The notes under the pieces are model-generated. The model did no database searches and was not told the origin of the DNA. It saw only the letters and a program-made list of their open reading frames with translations. DNA of 51,237 bases from an uncultured Pseudomonadota bacterium (GTDB lineage Bacteria; Pseudomonadota; Alphaproteobacteria; RF32; CAG-239), in NCBI GenBank assembly GCA_949290295.1, contig CASERH010000002.1:1-51237 (forward strand), given 5' to 3'. The stretch's first letter is position 1. The number at the start of each line of letters is the position of its first letter. The position numbers were made by a program, and so were the translations under genes. This document shows positions 7,615-15,850 of the stretch, piece by piece.

Positions 7615-8032
7615 AATTTACATAAGTTGGGAAGATTTTCACGCTGATGTCAAACAGCTTGCAACAAAAATAAAGGAAACAGGGAAGTTTGACCGAATAG
7701 TGGCAATCAGCCGCGGCGGGTTAATCCCCGCCGGCATATTGGCTTACGAGCTTGATATAAGGAATTGCGATGTTATCAATATGTCAAGCTATGACGGAGA
7801 GATAAAAAGACAAGACACCGCCGTAGAAATAAAAGGACTATTGGCGGGAGTAAATGAAAAAACTTTGATTGTTGATGATCTCTCAGACAGCGGCCGCACC
7901 TTAGAATTGTTGCATCAACAATATCCAAAGGCCGTAAGGGTATGCGTGTATACCAAGCCAAACGGGCAAAAATCTTGCGAGATATTTGCCAAAAGCCTCC
8001 CCAATCAGTGGATTGTTTTTCCCTGGAACTAA
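7604..8032 (+). CDS. gpt: Xanthine-guanine-type phosphoribosyltransferase
   Basis: A 142-residue type I phosphoribosyltransferase that transfers PRPP ribose-phosphate to a purine base (salvage). The N-terminal I-S-W-E-D-F matches Gpt enzymes. A-I-S-R-G-G-L-I-P-A-G is the pyrophosphate loop, T-L-I-V-D-D-L-S-D-S-G-R-T is the 13-residue PRPP signature (about residues 87-99), and the C-terminal W-I-V-F-P-W is the base-binding end typical of Gpt. It is slightly shorter than E. coli Gpt. Its last 4 nt overlap the end of the convergent ATPase gene, and no terminator separates them. Confidence 0.85.
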   Translation: MPNKIYISWEDFHADVKQLATKIKETGKFDRIVAISRGGLIPAGILAYELDIRNCDVINMSSYDGEIKRQDTAVEIKGLLAGVNEKTLIVDDLSDSGRTLELLHQQYPKAVRVCVYTKPNGQKSCEIFAKSLPNQWIVFPWN

Positions 8033-8994
8033 GAAACATCCATAAAAATAGGCAGGCCTCTAGCCATACGCGTCATTTGCGTCTCAATAGATGTGCCTAA
8101 ATTGAGTTTTCCTCCTTTGATGATACCCCTGACCTGGTCACCTTTAGTGGTGTCTGGATTAGCAAAAAGAAAAGAAACCGAAACTCTTTTAACAGAGGTC
8201 CCCACTAAAGATTGGTGCAACACCGCAAGCATTCCACGGGAAAAAAGATCATAGGCCAAATCTTCGCTCATGCCGCCGGCTGCGGCATATTTAACGGTAG
8301 ATGTAATAGCATCAGTCACATTGTTGGCGTGAATTGTCGAGAGCACCAGGTGTCCGGAGGTTGCCGCGCGCAAAACCTCACTGGCCGTATCAGGGGTTCT
8401 GATCTCACCCACCATGATATAGCGAGGCTTGGAACGTAATGCGGATTTCAATGATGCTCCCCAATCCCCATTGACAGGCTGGGTCTGTTTGCACAAGCCA
8501 AGCCCTCCACTGGGAGTTGTGTAAACGCCATCCAAAGGTTGTTCATTGGGGTCCTCAATAGTATAAGCAAACCCCCCTTCCGTAGATAGATAATCCTTAA
8601 GCAGGCTTGAAATAGAGGTGGTTTTTCCCGAGCCGGTTGGCCCGCTCCAAAGGATTAAACCAGATGCATGCTTAAGGGCTAGGAGGTATTTTTCTAACTG
8701 TTTAGGGTATCCTAAAGATGCAAAATCCGGAACTTGTGCTGGCATACGTCTGGCACAATACTGGATACCGTCTAAAGCGATTGTCCTTTCCACACGATAA
8801 TAAATTCCATCATATATAACAGAGTAACTTGGATTTTTTCCATCCCAAGAGGACTCAAGCAATTGGTAAAACTTATCAAAATCATCAGGATTAAACCGCA
8901 TTAAAGCATTAACCGTTTGTTTGTTGGGAATAAAAGCTTCCCTCTTAGGGGTAATGTAAATATCGGAAAATTTCATTTCGGTAATGGTTGTCAT
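8029..8994 (-). CDS. PilT/DotB/TraJ-like hexameric secretion ATPase
   Basis: A 321-residue ATPase of the GspE/PilT superfamily. It has Walker A G-P-T-G-S-G-K-T-T (about residues 117-125), an Asp-box I-E-D-P, Walker B Y-I-M-V-G-E-I-R, a His-box S-G-H-L-V-L-S-T-I-H-A, and a short N-terminal domain. It lacks the tetracysteine zinc site of PilQ and so resembles retraction or auxiliary ATPases such as PilT, DotB and plasmid TraJ. GAGG lies before the ATG. It follows the pilS terminator and is the last pilus gene. Retraction of the PilS fibre is the natural role; a role with the neighbouring T4SS (as DotB) is the alternative. Confidence 0.87.
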   Translation of the reverse strand: MTTITEMKFSDIYITPKREAFIPNKQTVNALMRFNPDDFDKFYQLLESSWDGKNPSYSVIYDGIYYRVERTIALDGIQYCARRMPAQVPDFASLGYPKQLEKYLLALKHASGLILWSGPTGSGKTTSISSLLKDYLSTEGGFAYTIEDPNEQPLDGVYTTPSGGLGLCKQTQPVNGDWGASLKSALRSKPRYIMVGEIRTPDTASEVLRAATSGHLVLSTIHANNVTDAITSTVKYAAAGGMSEDLAYDLFSRGMLAVLHQSLVGTSVKRVSVSFLFANPDTTKGDQVRGIIKGGKLNLGTSIETQMTRMARGLPIFMDVS

Positions 8995-9081
8995 GGTAAA
9001 CCTCTTTGCATAAAGGACTAATCTCTCAACAGCATATCAAGTATATATTAACAAAATGCAAATCTACAAGAAAAGGGAAAC

Positions 9082-9113
9082 AAAAAAGCCCCACCCGAAG
9101 GTGAGGCTTTTAA
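9082..9113 (-). terminator. Intrinsic terminator after pilS
   Basis: On the minus strand GCCTCACC-TTCG-GGTGGGGC (one G-U pair, stable UUCG loop) is followed by TTTTTTG. It lies between pilS and the ATPase gene and should make pilS transcripts mostly monocistronic. Confidence 0.88.
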
Positions 9114-9125
9114 TAAAATCAGCTA

Positions 9126-9719
9126 TTAGTAATACGTCCACTGGATAGCATTACCGACGGCGTCCGTTGCATTAGAGCAAGCAGCTGCAGCAGTGGCAAG
9201 TCCGACAGGCATTTGGTCTACGGTGATAGTATCTGCAAAAGAAGTCACCTCGGTCTTTTTCTTACTACCTGGGCCAATAGCTACGGAAACCAAACCAGAA
9301 CCGGCCTGAGCACCCCAGTCAGCAGTAGCCAAAGAAACACAAGCCTCTTGAGTTAAGCCGGTATACTGGACATAGAACTGACGAGTATCACCACCGGGGT
9401 TTCCAATAAATACGGCACCCTGATAAGCATTAGCAATAGCAGTGGTTGAATCAGGATCCCTCATGTCGCCCGGAATAATACCCATATTAATGGCAATACT
9501 TTCGCTCAAATCAGCATAATCCACACTGGAGGCAAACAAAGAACGAATGTTCATAACCAACATAGAAATTTGATCAAGCGTCTTGTTTACACGATATTTA
9601 GCCATCGCCTTAGAATAACCGGAGATACCACCAATCGAAAGCACCCCGATAATCGCGAGCACGCCAAGCATCTCCACCATTGAACGCCCGGACTGCTCAT
9701 TTTTATATAAAGTATTCAT
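9126..9719 (-). CDS. pilS: Type IVb prepilin (PilS-like major pilin)
   Basis: The 197-residue protein has a short basic leader ending in Q-S-G, then R-S-M-V-E at mature positions 1-5 and a long hydrophobic helix. This is a textbook prepilin peptidase site (Gly at -1, Glu at +5). The rest resembles R64 PilS/TcpA-type pilins, with two Cys (E-A-C-V-S-L and A-A-C-S-N) for the D-region disulfide and a terminal I-Q-W-T-Y-Y. The ATG at 9719 is chosen because GAGGAGAG lies about 8 nt upstream; the next upstream in-frame codon lacks this. Its own promoter and terminator fit high expression of a major subunit. No prepilin peptidase gene lies in the window. Confidence 0.93.
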   Translation of the reverse strand: MNTLYKNEQSGRSMVEMLGVLAIIGVLSIGGISGYSKAMAKYRVNKTLDQISMLVMNIRSLFASSVDYADLSESIAINMGIIPGDMRDPDSTTAIANAYQGAVFIGNPGGDTRQFYVQYTGLTQEACVSLATADWGAQAGSGLVSVAIGPGSKKKTEVTSFADTITVDQMPVGLATAAAACSNATDAVGNAIQWTYY

Positions 9720-9754
9720 AGTATCTCTCCTCAATTCACTTTGTTTATAGTTTA

Positions 9755-9783
9755 ACTATAACAAATTAATAAATTATGAACAA
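9755..9783 (-). promoter_or_regulatory. pilS promoter (TTGTTC-17-TATAGT, extended -10)
   Basis: Minus strand: -35 TTGTTC at 9783-9778, a 17-nt spacer, and -10 TATAGT at 9760-9755 preceded by TGT, giving a TGn extended -10. The -10 lies in a perfect 7+1+7 palindrome (TATAGTT-T-AACTATA, 9746-9760), which could also be an operator. Confidence 0.65.
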
Positions 9784-9817
9784 TCTTATCCTTAGTCATA
9801 AAAAAACAGAAAAGGAC

Positions 9818-9831
9818 ATGACTAAAGTCAT
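9818..9831 (-). terminator. Short palindrome after the pilin-like gene, weak terminator
   Basis: ATGACT-TT-AGTCAT on the minus strand is followed by GTCCTTTT. It lies just after the stop of the pilin-like gene and before the pilS promoter. The stem is short, so termination would be partial; an operator is the alternative. Confidence 0.35.
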
Positions 9832-9835
9832 AATT

Positions 9836-10420
9836 TCACTGTTCATAGTGCCAAATTATCGTGTTATTCCCTTTACAAACAGCTTTAGCTCTATTTTTTT
9901 GTATTGGCAAACCATTTTTTTCATCATCCCACGTAAAAGGCTGACTCTGCCCATCACTAATCACCGAAATTTCTGAAATTCCCAACCAAAAATCCCGAGA
10001 AAATTTAAAGCTGGCTAAACCAACACACTGTTTTTTATTTAAGTCTTTATAAATAATATCAAAATGACGCGAGCCAGGCATTAAGACATCTGCATTGAGA
10101 CCGTTCCCGACCAACACAGGGTTACCAAAATGTCCGACCAATTGATTATTCTCCAGCATTTTATTGGGATAAATATTTTTGTCAAGCACCATTTGCGTAC
10201 TTAACCCCCAGTAATCAGGTCGATTTTGATAATAACGACGAATATTGTTTGCCAGCTGTTCAATTTCCGTTGCGGCCTCTGCTGTCCCTGAATTTTCCTG
10301 AGCAAAAAAGAAGCAACTGGAAAAAAGGCACAAGAACAACAGAGCCAATACCCCCCAAAATACCCTATGGTAAGATTTAGCTAACTGCAAAAGATTAAGA
10401 CATTTTTTTCTGATATCCAT
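9836..10420 (-). CDS. Pilin-like protein lacking a prepilin leader
   Basis: A 194-residue protein with a basic N-terminus, one hydrophobic segment (about residues 20-42), an alpha-helical stretch and a globular C-terminal part. The C-terminal half parallels PilS: K-Q-C-V-G-L-A-S versus E-A-C-V-S-L-A-T, and C-x(5)-T-I-I-W-H-Y versus C-x(9)-A-I-Q-W-T-Y. It lacks the Gly/Glu+5 processing motif, so it is either a membrane-anchored minor pilin homologue or an assembly factor that presents a pilin-like fold. ATG 10420 is preferred because it lies 1 nt after the PilR stop; longer frames run into pilR. It occupies the slot between PilR and PilS. Confidence 0.7.
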   Translation of the reverse strand: MDIRKKCLNLLQLAKSYHRVFWGVLALLFLCLFSSCFFFAQENSGTAEAATEIEQLANNIRRYYQNRPDYWGLSTQMVLDKNIYPNKMLENNQLVGHFGNPVLVGNGLNADVLMPGSRHFDIIYKDLNKKQCVGLASFKFSRDFWLGISEISVISDGQSQPFTWDDEKNGLPIQKNRAKAVCKGNNTIIWHYEQ

Positions 10421-10421
10421 C

Positions 10422-11552
10422 CTAAGCTCCACTTCCCATGCTGCTGGTAATTTGGTCTTGCATTTCAAAGGTTCCCATAACAGCCCAAGCAATAACGGCA
10501 CCGATTGAAAGCAAGGCGACCATGTTCAATAAACCAGCCTTTTCTTCAATCATATAAACAGATTCTTCCAGCCAGTCGTTTGCCAAGTTATCAAGAGCTT
10601 CTTCAAAATTATCAAGTTCTGAATAGATCTTGAGATCGCCGATGATTTCCGGATCAGGGAATTTTAGTCCAGTCTTATCAAGGGCTTGCCCCAAGTTATC
10701 ACCGTTATTAATAAAGACCAGAGTTTTATCAATTCGTTCTCTAAGGTAACGGTTTGCGTCTCTACGTAATGCGCGCATAGCAGTAGAAACAGGAGTTCCT
10801 CCCTTTACCAGAGCAGAAAGAGCCAATAGCCAACTAATGCCGGTAAAAACCTTATACAAAGACCAAGGTGGCACGGCATCAAAATAAACCCTTATTTTGC
10901 CGGTCCAAATACCGATAGTAAAATAGATAATAGCCATAGCTATTGGCAAAGAAGCAAAAGCAATAGCCCAATTATCCTTAATCCAATCAGACAAGTTGAC
11001 CAAATCTCTGGCCATACCACGCCAAACGACATTAGGAGCGGCATCAATCATCGGCGGCACCATATAAACGCCGATAGCATAAATAATCAAAACTGACATC
11101 ATCACCAGAAAACTCGGATAGGCAATTGCGCCAACAATCGGCCGAATCATTTTGGTAGAGCCTTCTGTTACCTTAATCAGGTTTAGCAAAGCACTTTCCA
11201 AATCTGAAACATCACCAACAGAAAGCATCAAACGCTCTCTGGCCGGAGCCCAACCTTTCAAGGCGTCCGAAAAAGTTTTACCGTTATTTAATGCTCTGCC
11301 CCAAGAGGCAATAGCAATAGCCAAGGGCTCACCGGGATTTTTTCCACCGTTACTGGCGGTGTCGTGCAACATATCCAAGGCATCCATCAAAGAGAACCTG
11401 TTTTTCATCAGTGATGCAATTTTTCGATAAAGTTTTAACCTTGTTTTGTTAGAAAACTGAATAATCATTTTAGCATAATACTCTTCAATGATATTGAGTT
11501 TCATCATTGCTTTTTGAAGAGATTTAGATTTCTTTTTGATATCTTCAGCCAT
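10422..11552 (-). CDS. pilR: Type IVb pilus inner-membrane platform protein
   Basis: A 376-residue GspF/PilC-family protein. Two T2SSF domains are visible: the first contains R-F-S-L-M-D-A-L-D-M-L and A-L-x-x-G-K-T-F-S-D-A-L, and the second G-T-P-V-S-T-A-M-R-A-L and G-D-N-L-G-Q-A-L. Hydrophobic segments lie near residues 148-170, 190-215 and 345-362. It forms the rotor or platform driven by PilQ. AAAGGA precedes the ATG, 13 nt after the PilQ stop. The gene order PilQ-PilR-pilin is that of R64. Confidence 0.9.
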   Translation of the reverse strand: MAEDIKKKSKSLQKAMMKLNIIEEYYAKMIIQFSNKTRLKLYRKIASLMKNRFSLMDALDMLHDTASNGGKNPGEPLAIAIASWGRALNNGKTFSDALKGWAPARERLMLSVGDVSDLESALLNLIKVTEGSTKMIRPIVGAIAYPSFLVMMSVLIIYAIGVYMVPPMIDAAPNVVWRGMARDLVNLSDWIKDNWAIAFASLPIAMAIIYFTIGIWTGKIRVYFDAVPPWSLYKVFTGISWLLALSALVKGGTPVSTAMRALRRDANRYLRERIDKTLVFINNGDNLGQALDKTGLKFPDPEIIGDLKIYSELDNFEEALDNLANDWLEESVYMIEEKAGLLNMVALLSIGAVIAWAVMGTFEMQDQITSSMGSGA

Positions 11553-11565
11553 ATCTTAGTATCCT

Positions 11566-13248
11566 TTAATATACAGGGCGTTGATCCATTAATCCGCACC
11601 AACGTTCGACTTCATCAAGATCGATCAAGCCTTTGAGCATTCGTTCAATAGCCGCTTCTTTCAATGTGCGTCCGTTCAAATCACTGGTCCAGTAGTCAAT
11701 AGCTTTTCTGGTTTCACCCTTTATCATAAGTTCCAAAAAAGTTGCATCCGGAAGAATAATTTCAGGCACGCTCATTCGACCTTTAATTCCCGTATTGTTA
11801 CAATACTTGCATCCGGGACCGCGGACAAAGGTATTCTCAATTCCGAAATCTCCAAGAGCAACCTTAAGCCTCTGTACAGATGGCTCATTAAGCTTTTCTT
11901 TTACAGAGATACGGCAGTGAGGACAAAGTTTTCTAAACAAACGTTGAGAAATCAAGCCTTTCATCAATTCTGGGTCAAGAAGTTTAAATGTCTCCACGCC
12001 CATATCGCGCAAACGTGTAAGAATAGCAGGTGCGGAGTTTGCGTGCAATGTCGTCCAAACTCCGTGTCCGGAAAGAGCTCCTTTAAATGTTAACTGTGCG
12101 GCAGACAAAGAGCGCACCTCACCAACCATCATAACATCAGGGTCAGAGCGCAAAGCAGCAGACAAGGCTTTTGTAAATTGTTCGTCTTTTTCTTCCTCAG
12201 TGTTTGCATTAGTCACCGGCATCTGTCTGGCCCCCGGTATAGGATACTCAGGAGGGTCTTCCACGGTAATTAGGTTGATTTCATAATTTTTTTCTTGCAA
12301 CAGCTTAATCATGTTGCGTTGCAACGTGGTTGATTTACCTGATCCTGTTGGTCCGGCAATAATGCTAAGCCCAACCGGAACCGCTCGCAATCGATAAAAT
12401 AAGTTTTCTTCAAACTCACCAAAGCCGAGGCTTGCCAGATCTCCGGAGCCATCAGGGTTATCATCGGCATAAAGCAGTCGCATAACAAGGTATTGAGAGC
12501 CAAAAGCAATAGGGTTGAATTGCAAGCGAATAGCCAAAACATTGTGAGGAAGCATTAGCTTACCTTTAGAGCCACGTAGCGGCGTAGAACCTAATTTTTG
12601 AGCGCCCTGGAATTCATTTTGGGCATAGTTCGAGTCAGATACATCCGCAGAGGCAAAAGCGGCTCGAACAAAAGACTCCCCCCAATCTTTATTGTATTCC
12701 ATCTCGGTTGTCATCATACCATTGATACGAAACATAATTTGGGTACTATCAGCAACAATAACGTGGACATCAGAAACTTTCTGTGCTGCAGCCCTTGCAA
12801 TGACATTGACAAAGTCCTTTTGCATCTGCAGCTGATCAAGTTCACTGTCTTCCTTAATGTCGACAGCCGCTTGAGCACGTTCACCGATACTATAAATTGC
12901 GTTGATTTCGTTTTGTGAAACATAAGTGGGTTTTAAGATGTTGAGCTTTTTCTTTCGCGCCAGAACCTCAAAACTCAGGACACGTCCGTCAAACTTGTGC
13001 GTCTCAACAACCAAGAAGCGTCCGTCAGAAAACAATGCTAATAACCTTCTGGTATCATCATTAATAACCAAAGAAGATCCTGGTAAGGTCAACAACTTGT
13101 TTCCATTGGAAAAATATGTTTCAGTGATGGAGGATTTTTTCTGAGGGTCAACGCCTGCCCGCTCTTCAGACGAGGACAAAGCCCCAATACCGGAGGTCGA
13201 AACATCCGTTGAGCTATCTTCTAATTTCTCCTCTTGTTCATCAGCCAT
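11566..13248 (-). CDS. pilQ: Type IVb pilus assembly ATPase
   Basis: A 560-residue GspE-family extension ATPase. The N-terminal about 70 residues are low-complexity Ser/Glu-rich. Walker A is G-P-T-G-S-G-K-S-T (about 299-307), the Asp box V-E-D-P-P-E-Y, Walker B V-M-M-V-G-E-V-R and the His box G-H-G-V-W-T-T-L-H-A. The tetracysteine zinc site is C-P-H-C...C-K-Y-C, typical of assembly rather than retraction ATPases. It powers PilS polymerisation with PilR. It starts 7 nt after the PilP stop, with AGGTAG upstream. Confidence 0.93.
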   Translation of the reverse strand: MADEQEEKLEDSSTDVSTSGIGALSSSEERAGVDPQKKSSITETYFSNGNKLLTLPGSSLVINDDTRRLLALFSDGRFLVVETHKFDGRVLSFEVLARKKKLNILKPTYVSQNEINAIYSIGERAQAAVDIKEDSELDQLQMQKDFVNVIARAAAQKVSDVHVIVADSTQIMFRINGMMTTEMEYNKDWGESFVRAAFASADVSDSNYAQNEFQGAQKLGSTPLRGSKGKLMLPHNVLAIRLQFNPIAFGSQYLVMRLLYADDNPDGSGDLASLGFGEFEENLFYRLRAVPVGLSIIAGPTGSGKSTTLQRNMIKLLQEKNYEINLITVEDPPEYPIPGARQMPVTNANTEEEKDEQFTKALSAALRSDPDVMMVGEVRSLSAAQLTFKGALSGHGVWTTLHANSAPAILTRLRDMGVETFKLLDPELMKGLISQRLFRKLCPHCRISVKEKLNEPSVQRLKVALGDFGIENTFVRGPGCKYCNNTGIKGRMSVPEIILPDATFLELMIKGETRKAIDYWTSDLNGRTLKEAAIERMLKGLIDLDEVERWCGLMDQRPVY

Positions 13249-13254
13249 GGCGCG

Positions 13255-14562
13255 CTACCTGGCAATCATAGACTTTCCAAGCCCCGGAATTCCAACACTC
13301 GTTGCAAAAGCCGGTTTTGCCTCTGGCTGCTCAGACACCTCCGGCAAATCAGGTGTTATTGTCGGTTTAGGCTGTTCCATTGGCAAAATACCTCCTGCAG
13401 CAAAGTACAAATAATCTTTTATCCCATCTTTATCAGCTCGAACATAAGTCGATGTGATTTCATCTATCACGTGTCCGCTTTGCAGAGATGTCCCCTTTTT
13501 AACATAAAATGGCGTTCCGTCTTGGTTAATTAATTTTGCGATAAGTTCACCGCCTTGCCCTCTAATTTCCATAACGGCATACATATTTGCCAACTTTAAT
13601 TCAGGAACAGTAACTTCCTCAGAAGCCTGAAGCGTTGTCGCCACACTCTCAGCTCCTGCGGCATCCCCTTCAGCAAAAGGATTCCTTTTTTCCATTTCTC
13701 GTTCCTGAGCTTCAATCCTGGCTTTCAAGACAGAAATTTTTGTTTGTAAATTGTCAATTTCTTTTTGGTAGGCGTCAATCGTCTCTGTTGATTGGGCAGA
13801 GGCCTGATCAATATTAGTCTGAATGGCCTTTAACTTAGTTTTCATGTCATTCAACAGCCCAGCATTATCCTCTTTCAGTGCGTCAATTTGCTTATAAAGC
13901 GCGCCTTCGTGAGCAATCCATTCTTGGTTGGTCGCCAGCATACTGTTTTTATAGGCATTCAACAAACGCTCCTGGCGCTCCTTTTCAAATTGAATATCCA
14001 ATTCTCTTAATTTCTGTTGTTCTTGCAATACCTTTTGTTCTTGTTCTTTTTCCCATTCAATTTTACGCCGTTCTTTTTCTTCAGCCTTTTCTTGCTCCTG
14101 AATAAGCGCCTGTTTACGCTGATTTTTGATGGCTTCAATTTCATTTTTGATCTTTTCCCGGCGCAGCTCAAGGTTAAGCAGAGCCGTTTGCCGTTCAATA
14201 TCTGTCATCTGTGAAAAAAGAGTATTGTCAATTTCGCCATCATCAGCATCAAGAATTTCCATACTTGTTTCCGGTTGGCTCAGTACCTGTGTAGGGGCTG
14301 CGGAAGGTGCCGTACTCGCAGCGAGTTCATTCGTTACAGGCAGAGACGGAGACGTTTGGTCAGGCGCTTGAGACGGAGAGATTTTTTCACTGCCAAACAA
14401 GGGCGCATTTGATGGAACACTGGAAGATGTCCCGTCATCTTCATCAAACATAGCCTCCTCAGACAGAGAAACCACCCCCTGAGCATACAAAAGGCTACCA
14501 TCAGCCATCATAAATAAGGCTAAAGCAGATACACCCAAAACATTTCTTATTTTATAAAACAT
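13255..14562 (-). CDS. pilP: PilP-like periplasmic pilus protein with long coiled coil
   Basis: A 435-residue protein with an N-terminal signal peptide or anchor (residues 6-28) and a Ser/Pro-rich acidic linker. A long Glu/Lys/Gln coiled coil follows (about 120-285), then a C-terminal beta-rich domain starting V-P-E-L-K-L-A-N-M-Y-A-V-M-E-I-R-G. That domain resembles the PilP/PilP-like lipoprotein domains that link inner-membrane PilO to the secretin. The coiled coil makes it about twice the length of R64 PilP. GAGGGG precedes the ATG; the gene overlaps the PilO gene by 11 nt. Confidence 0.75.
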   Translation of the reverse strand: MFYKIRNVLGVSALALFMMADGSLLYAQGVVSLSEEAMFDEDDGTSSSVPSNAPLFGSEKISPSQAPDQTSPSLPVTNELAASTAPSAAPTQVLSQPETSMEILDADDGEIDNTLFSQMTDIERQTALLNLELRREKIKNEIEAIKNQRKQALIQEQEKAEEKERRKIEWEKEQEQKVLQEQQKLRELDIQFEKERQERLLNAYKNSMLATNQEWIAHEGALYKQIDALKEDNAGLLNDMKTKLKAIQTNIDQASAQSTETIDAYQKEIDNLQTKISVLKARIEAQEREMEKRNPFAEGDAAGAESVATTLQASEEVTVPELKLANMYAVMEIRGQGGELIAKLINQDGTPFYVKKGTSLQSGHVIDEITSTYVRADKDGIKDYLYFAAGGILPMEQPKPTITPDLPEVSEQPEAKPAFATSVGIPGLGKSMIAR

Positions 14563-15829
14563 AGATTATCCCCTCGTAATGCCAGATTTTAGTTTTCGGC
14601 GAATATGAAATAAGTTTAATTTCAACTCCTGAATATTTTGTTAATAATTCAATCCAAGTTTGCGGATTATATTCAGAATTCAAAGAAAATTGAAGTGTCC
14701 TATAAACATTTCCAGTAGAAGACTTTGTTGAGCCGTTAGAAAAAGAGATCTTTACTCCGATAGACTGGAAGGTATCATTTAGTTCGTCTTGCAAATCCAT
14801 AAGAGTTTTCTGCGGAGGATTCAACTGTTCTTCAGCCTTTGGCAAGGAAAGAGTTGCCGAAAGAGATGTCCCATCAGCAGAAAAACTATAACCCGAAAAT
14901 CTGAGGCCACTGTCGTCAAGAGCTCTTTTTGCCCAAGAAATTCTTCCCACATTTCTTCTCCAACTGGTAACGGCGCTTCCGTTAGAACAAGAAATATTTC
15001 CGATATCCCATCCTGGAGGCAAAATCCCATTCAAATCAATAATACTCTGTTGGCAGTTAACCATAACCTCTTTCGCGTTTGGAACTTTTTCCCACGGTTT
15101 TACCTCCACGACGGGAGCTGCTTTTTGCACAACCTTGGGCTTGACCGGCACAACAACAGGCCGAACGGTCGGGGTTAGAAAGATTGTATCAATCAAGCTG
15201 GATAACAGCCAAAGCCCGACCACCGCAGAGATGGCAATAACCATGAAGAGCTTCGTTCCCCGCAAAGCCTTAATTTTTTGCAATTTAGACTTTGCTCCGC
15301 GCATAAGCAAGTCGCCGAGATCAAGCTCCTCAGTTTCCTCAATGGCCCATTCTTTAGGCGCAATTTTTTTGCCCCAGTCTGGCACCGCCAGCATAGACAT
15401 AAACTGGCTTTTAGCCTCCTCCTCATCCAAGAAGAGCATGTCTCCATCTGAAAGGATGATGTCGTTACGCACACACACATACCACCAGCCCTCTTGAGTT
15501 TTGAAGACCGCAATATAGGAACCGATATCGTACAATGCCGTGGCCAATGCTACTGCACCAACGGTCTCTCCATTTTTGTAGCCCTCATGAGAAACACAAA
15601 TACCAAACTGAGGAGCCTTTCCCCCTTTTATGCAGAAAAGATCAGCCCCCTCTAATACGCCCGCGGAAGCCTCCTCAACTTCCTGGAAAGGGTCACTGGC
15701 ATTTTGCAGAGGTTGCCAAAACAAACTGGTTGCATAAGTTGTTCCGTCAACCGTAATTGATGTCCCCCATGTCTTTTTGGCGGAGGCCTTTTCTATATCA
15801 TCATCAAGCAGTTTGGCTTCTTCAAGCAC
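14552..15829 (-). CDS. pilO: PilO-type (PilO2) type IVb pilus biogenesis protein
   Basis: A 425-residue bitopic protein. The N-terminal cytoplasmic half (about 190 residues) has the actin-like/PilM-like pattern of R64 PilO (PilO2 family), a single membrane helix lies at about 195-215, and a Pro/Val-rich linker leads to a periplasmic domain with two Cys. It should form the inner-membrane collar that connects PilQ/PilR to PilP and the secretin. The start is GTG at 15829, supported by AGGAG 8 nt upstream. The position between secretin and PilP matches R64 synteny. Confidence 0.82.
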   Translation of the reverse strand: MLEEAKLLDDDIEKASAKKTWGTSITVDGTTYATSLFWQPLQNASDPFQEVEEASAGVLEGADLFCIKGGKAPQFGICVSHEGYKNGETVGAVALATALYDIGSYIAVFKTQEGWWYVCVRNDIILSDGDMLFLDEEEAKSQFMSMLAVPDWGKKIAPKEWAIEETEELDLGDLLMRGAKSKLQKIKALRGTKLFMVIAISAVVGLWLLSSLIDTIFLTPTVRPVVVPVKPKVVQKAAPVVEVKPWEKVPNAKEVMVNCQQSIIDLNGILPPGWDIGNISCSNGSAVTSWRRNVGRISWAKRALDDSGLRFSGYSFSADGTSLSATLSLPKAEEQLNPPQKTLMDLQDELNDTFQSIGVKISFSNGSTKSSTGNVYRTLQFSLNSEYNPQTWIELLTKYSGVEIKLISYSPKTKIWHYEGIIYVL

Positions 15830-15850
15830 CAGTTTTCTCCTAGTTTTTTA

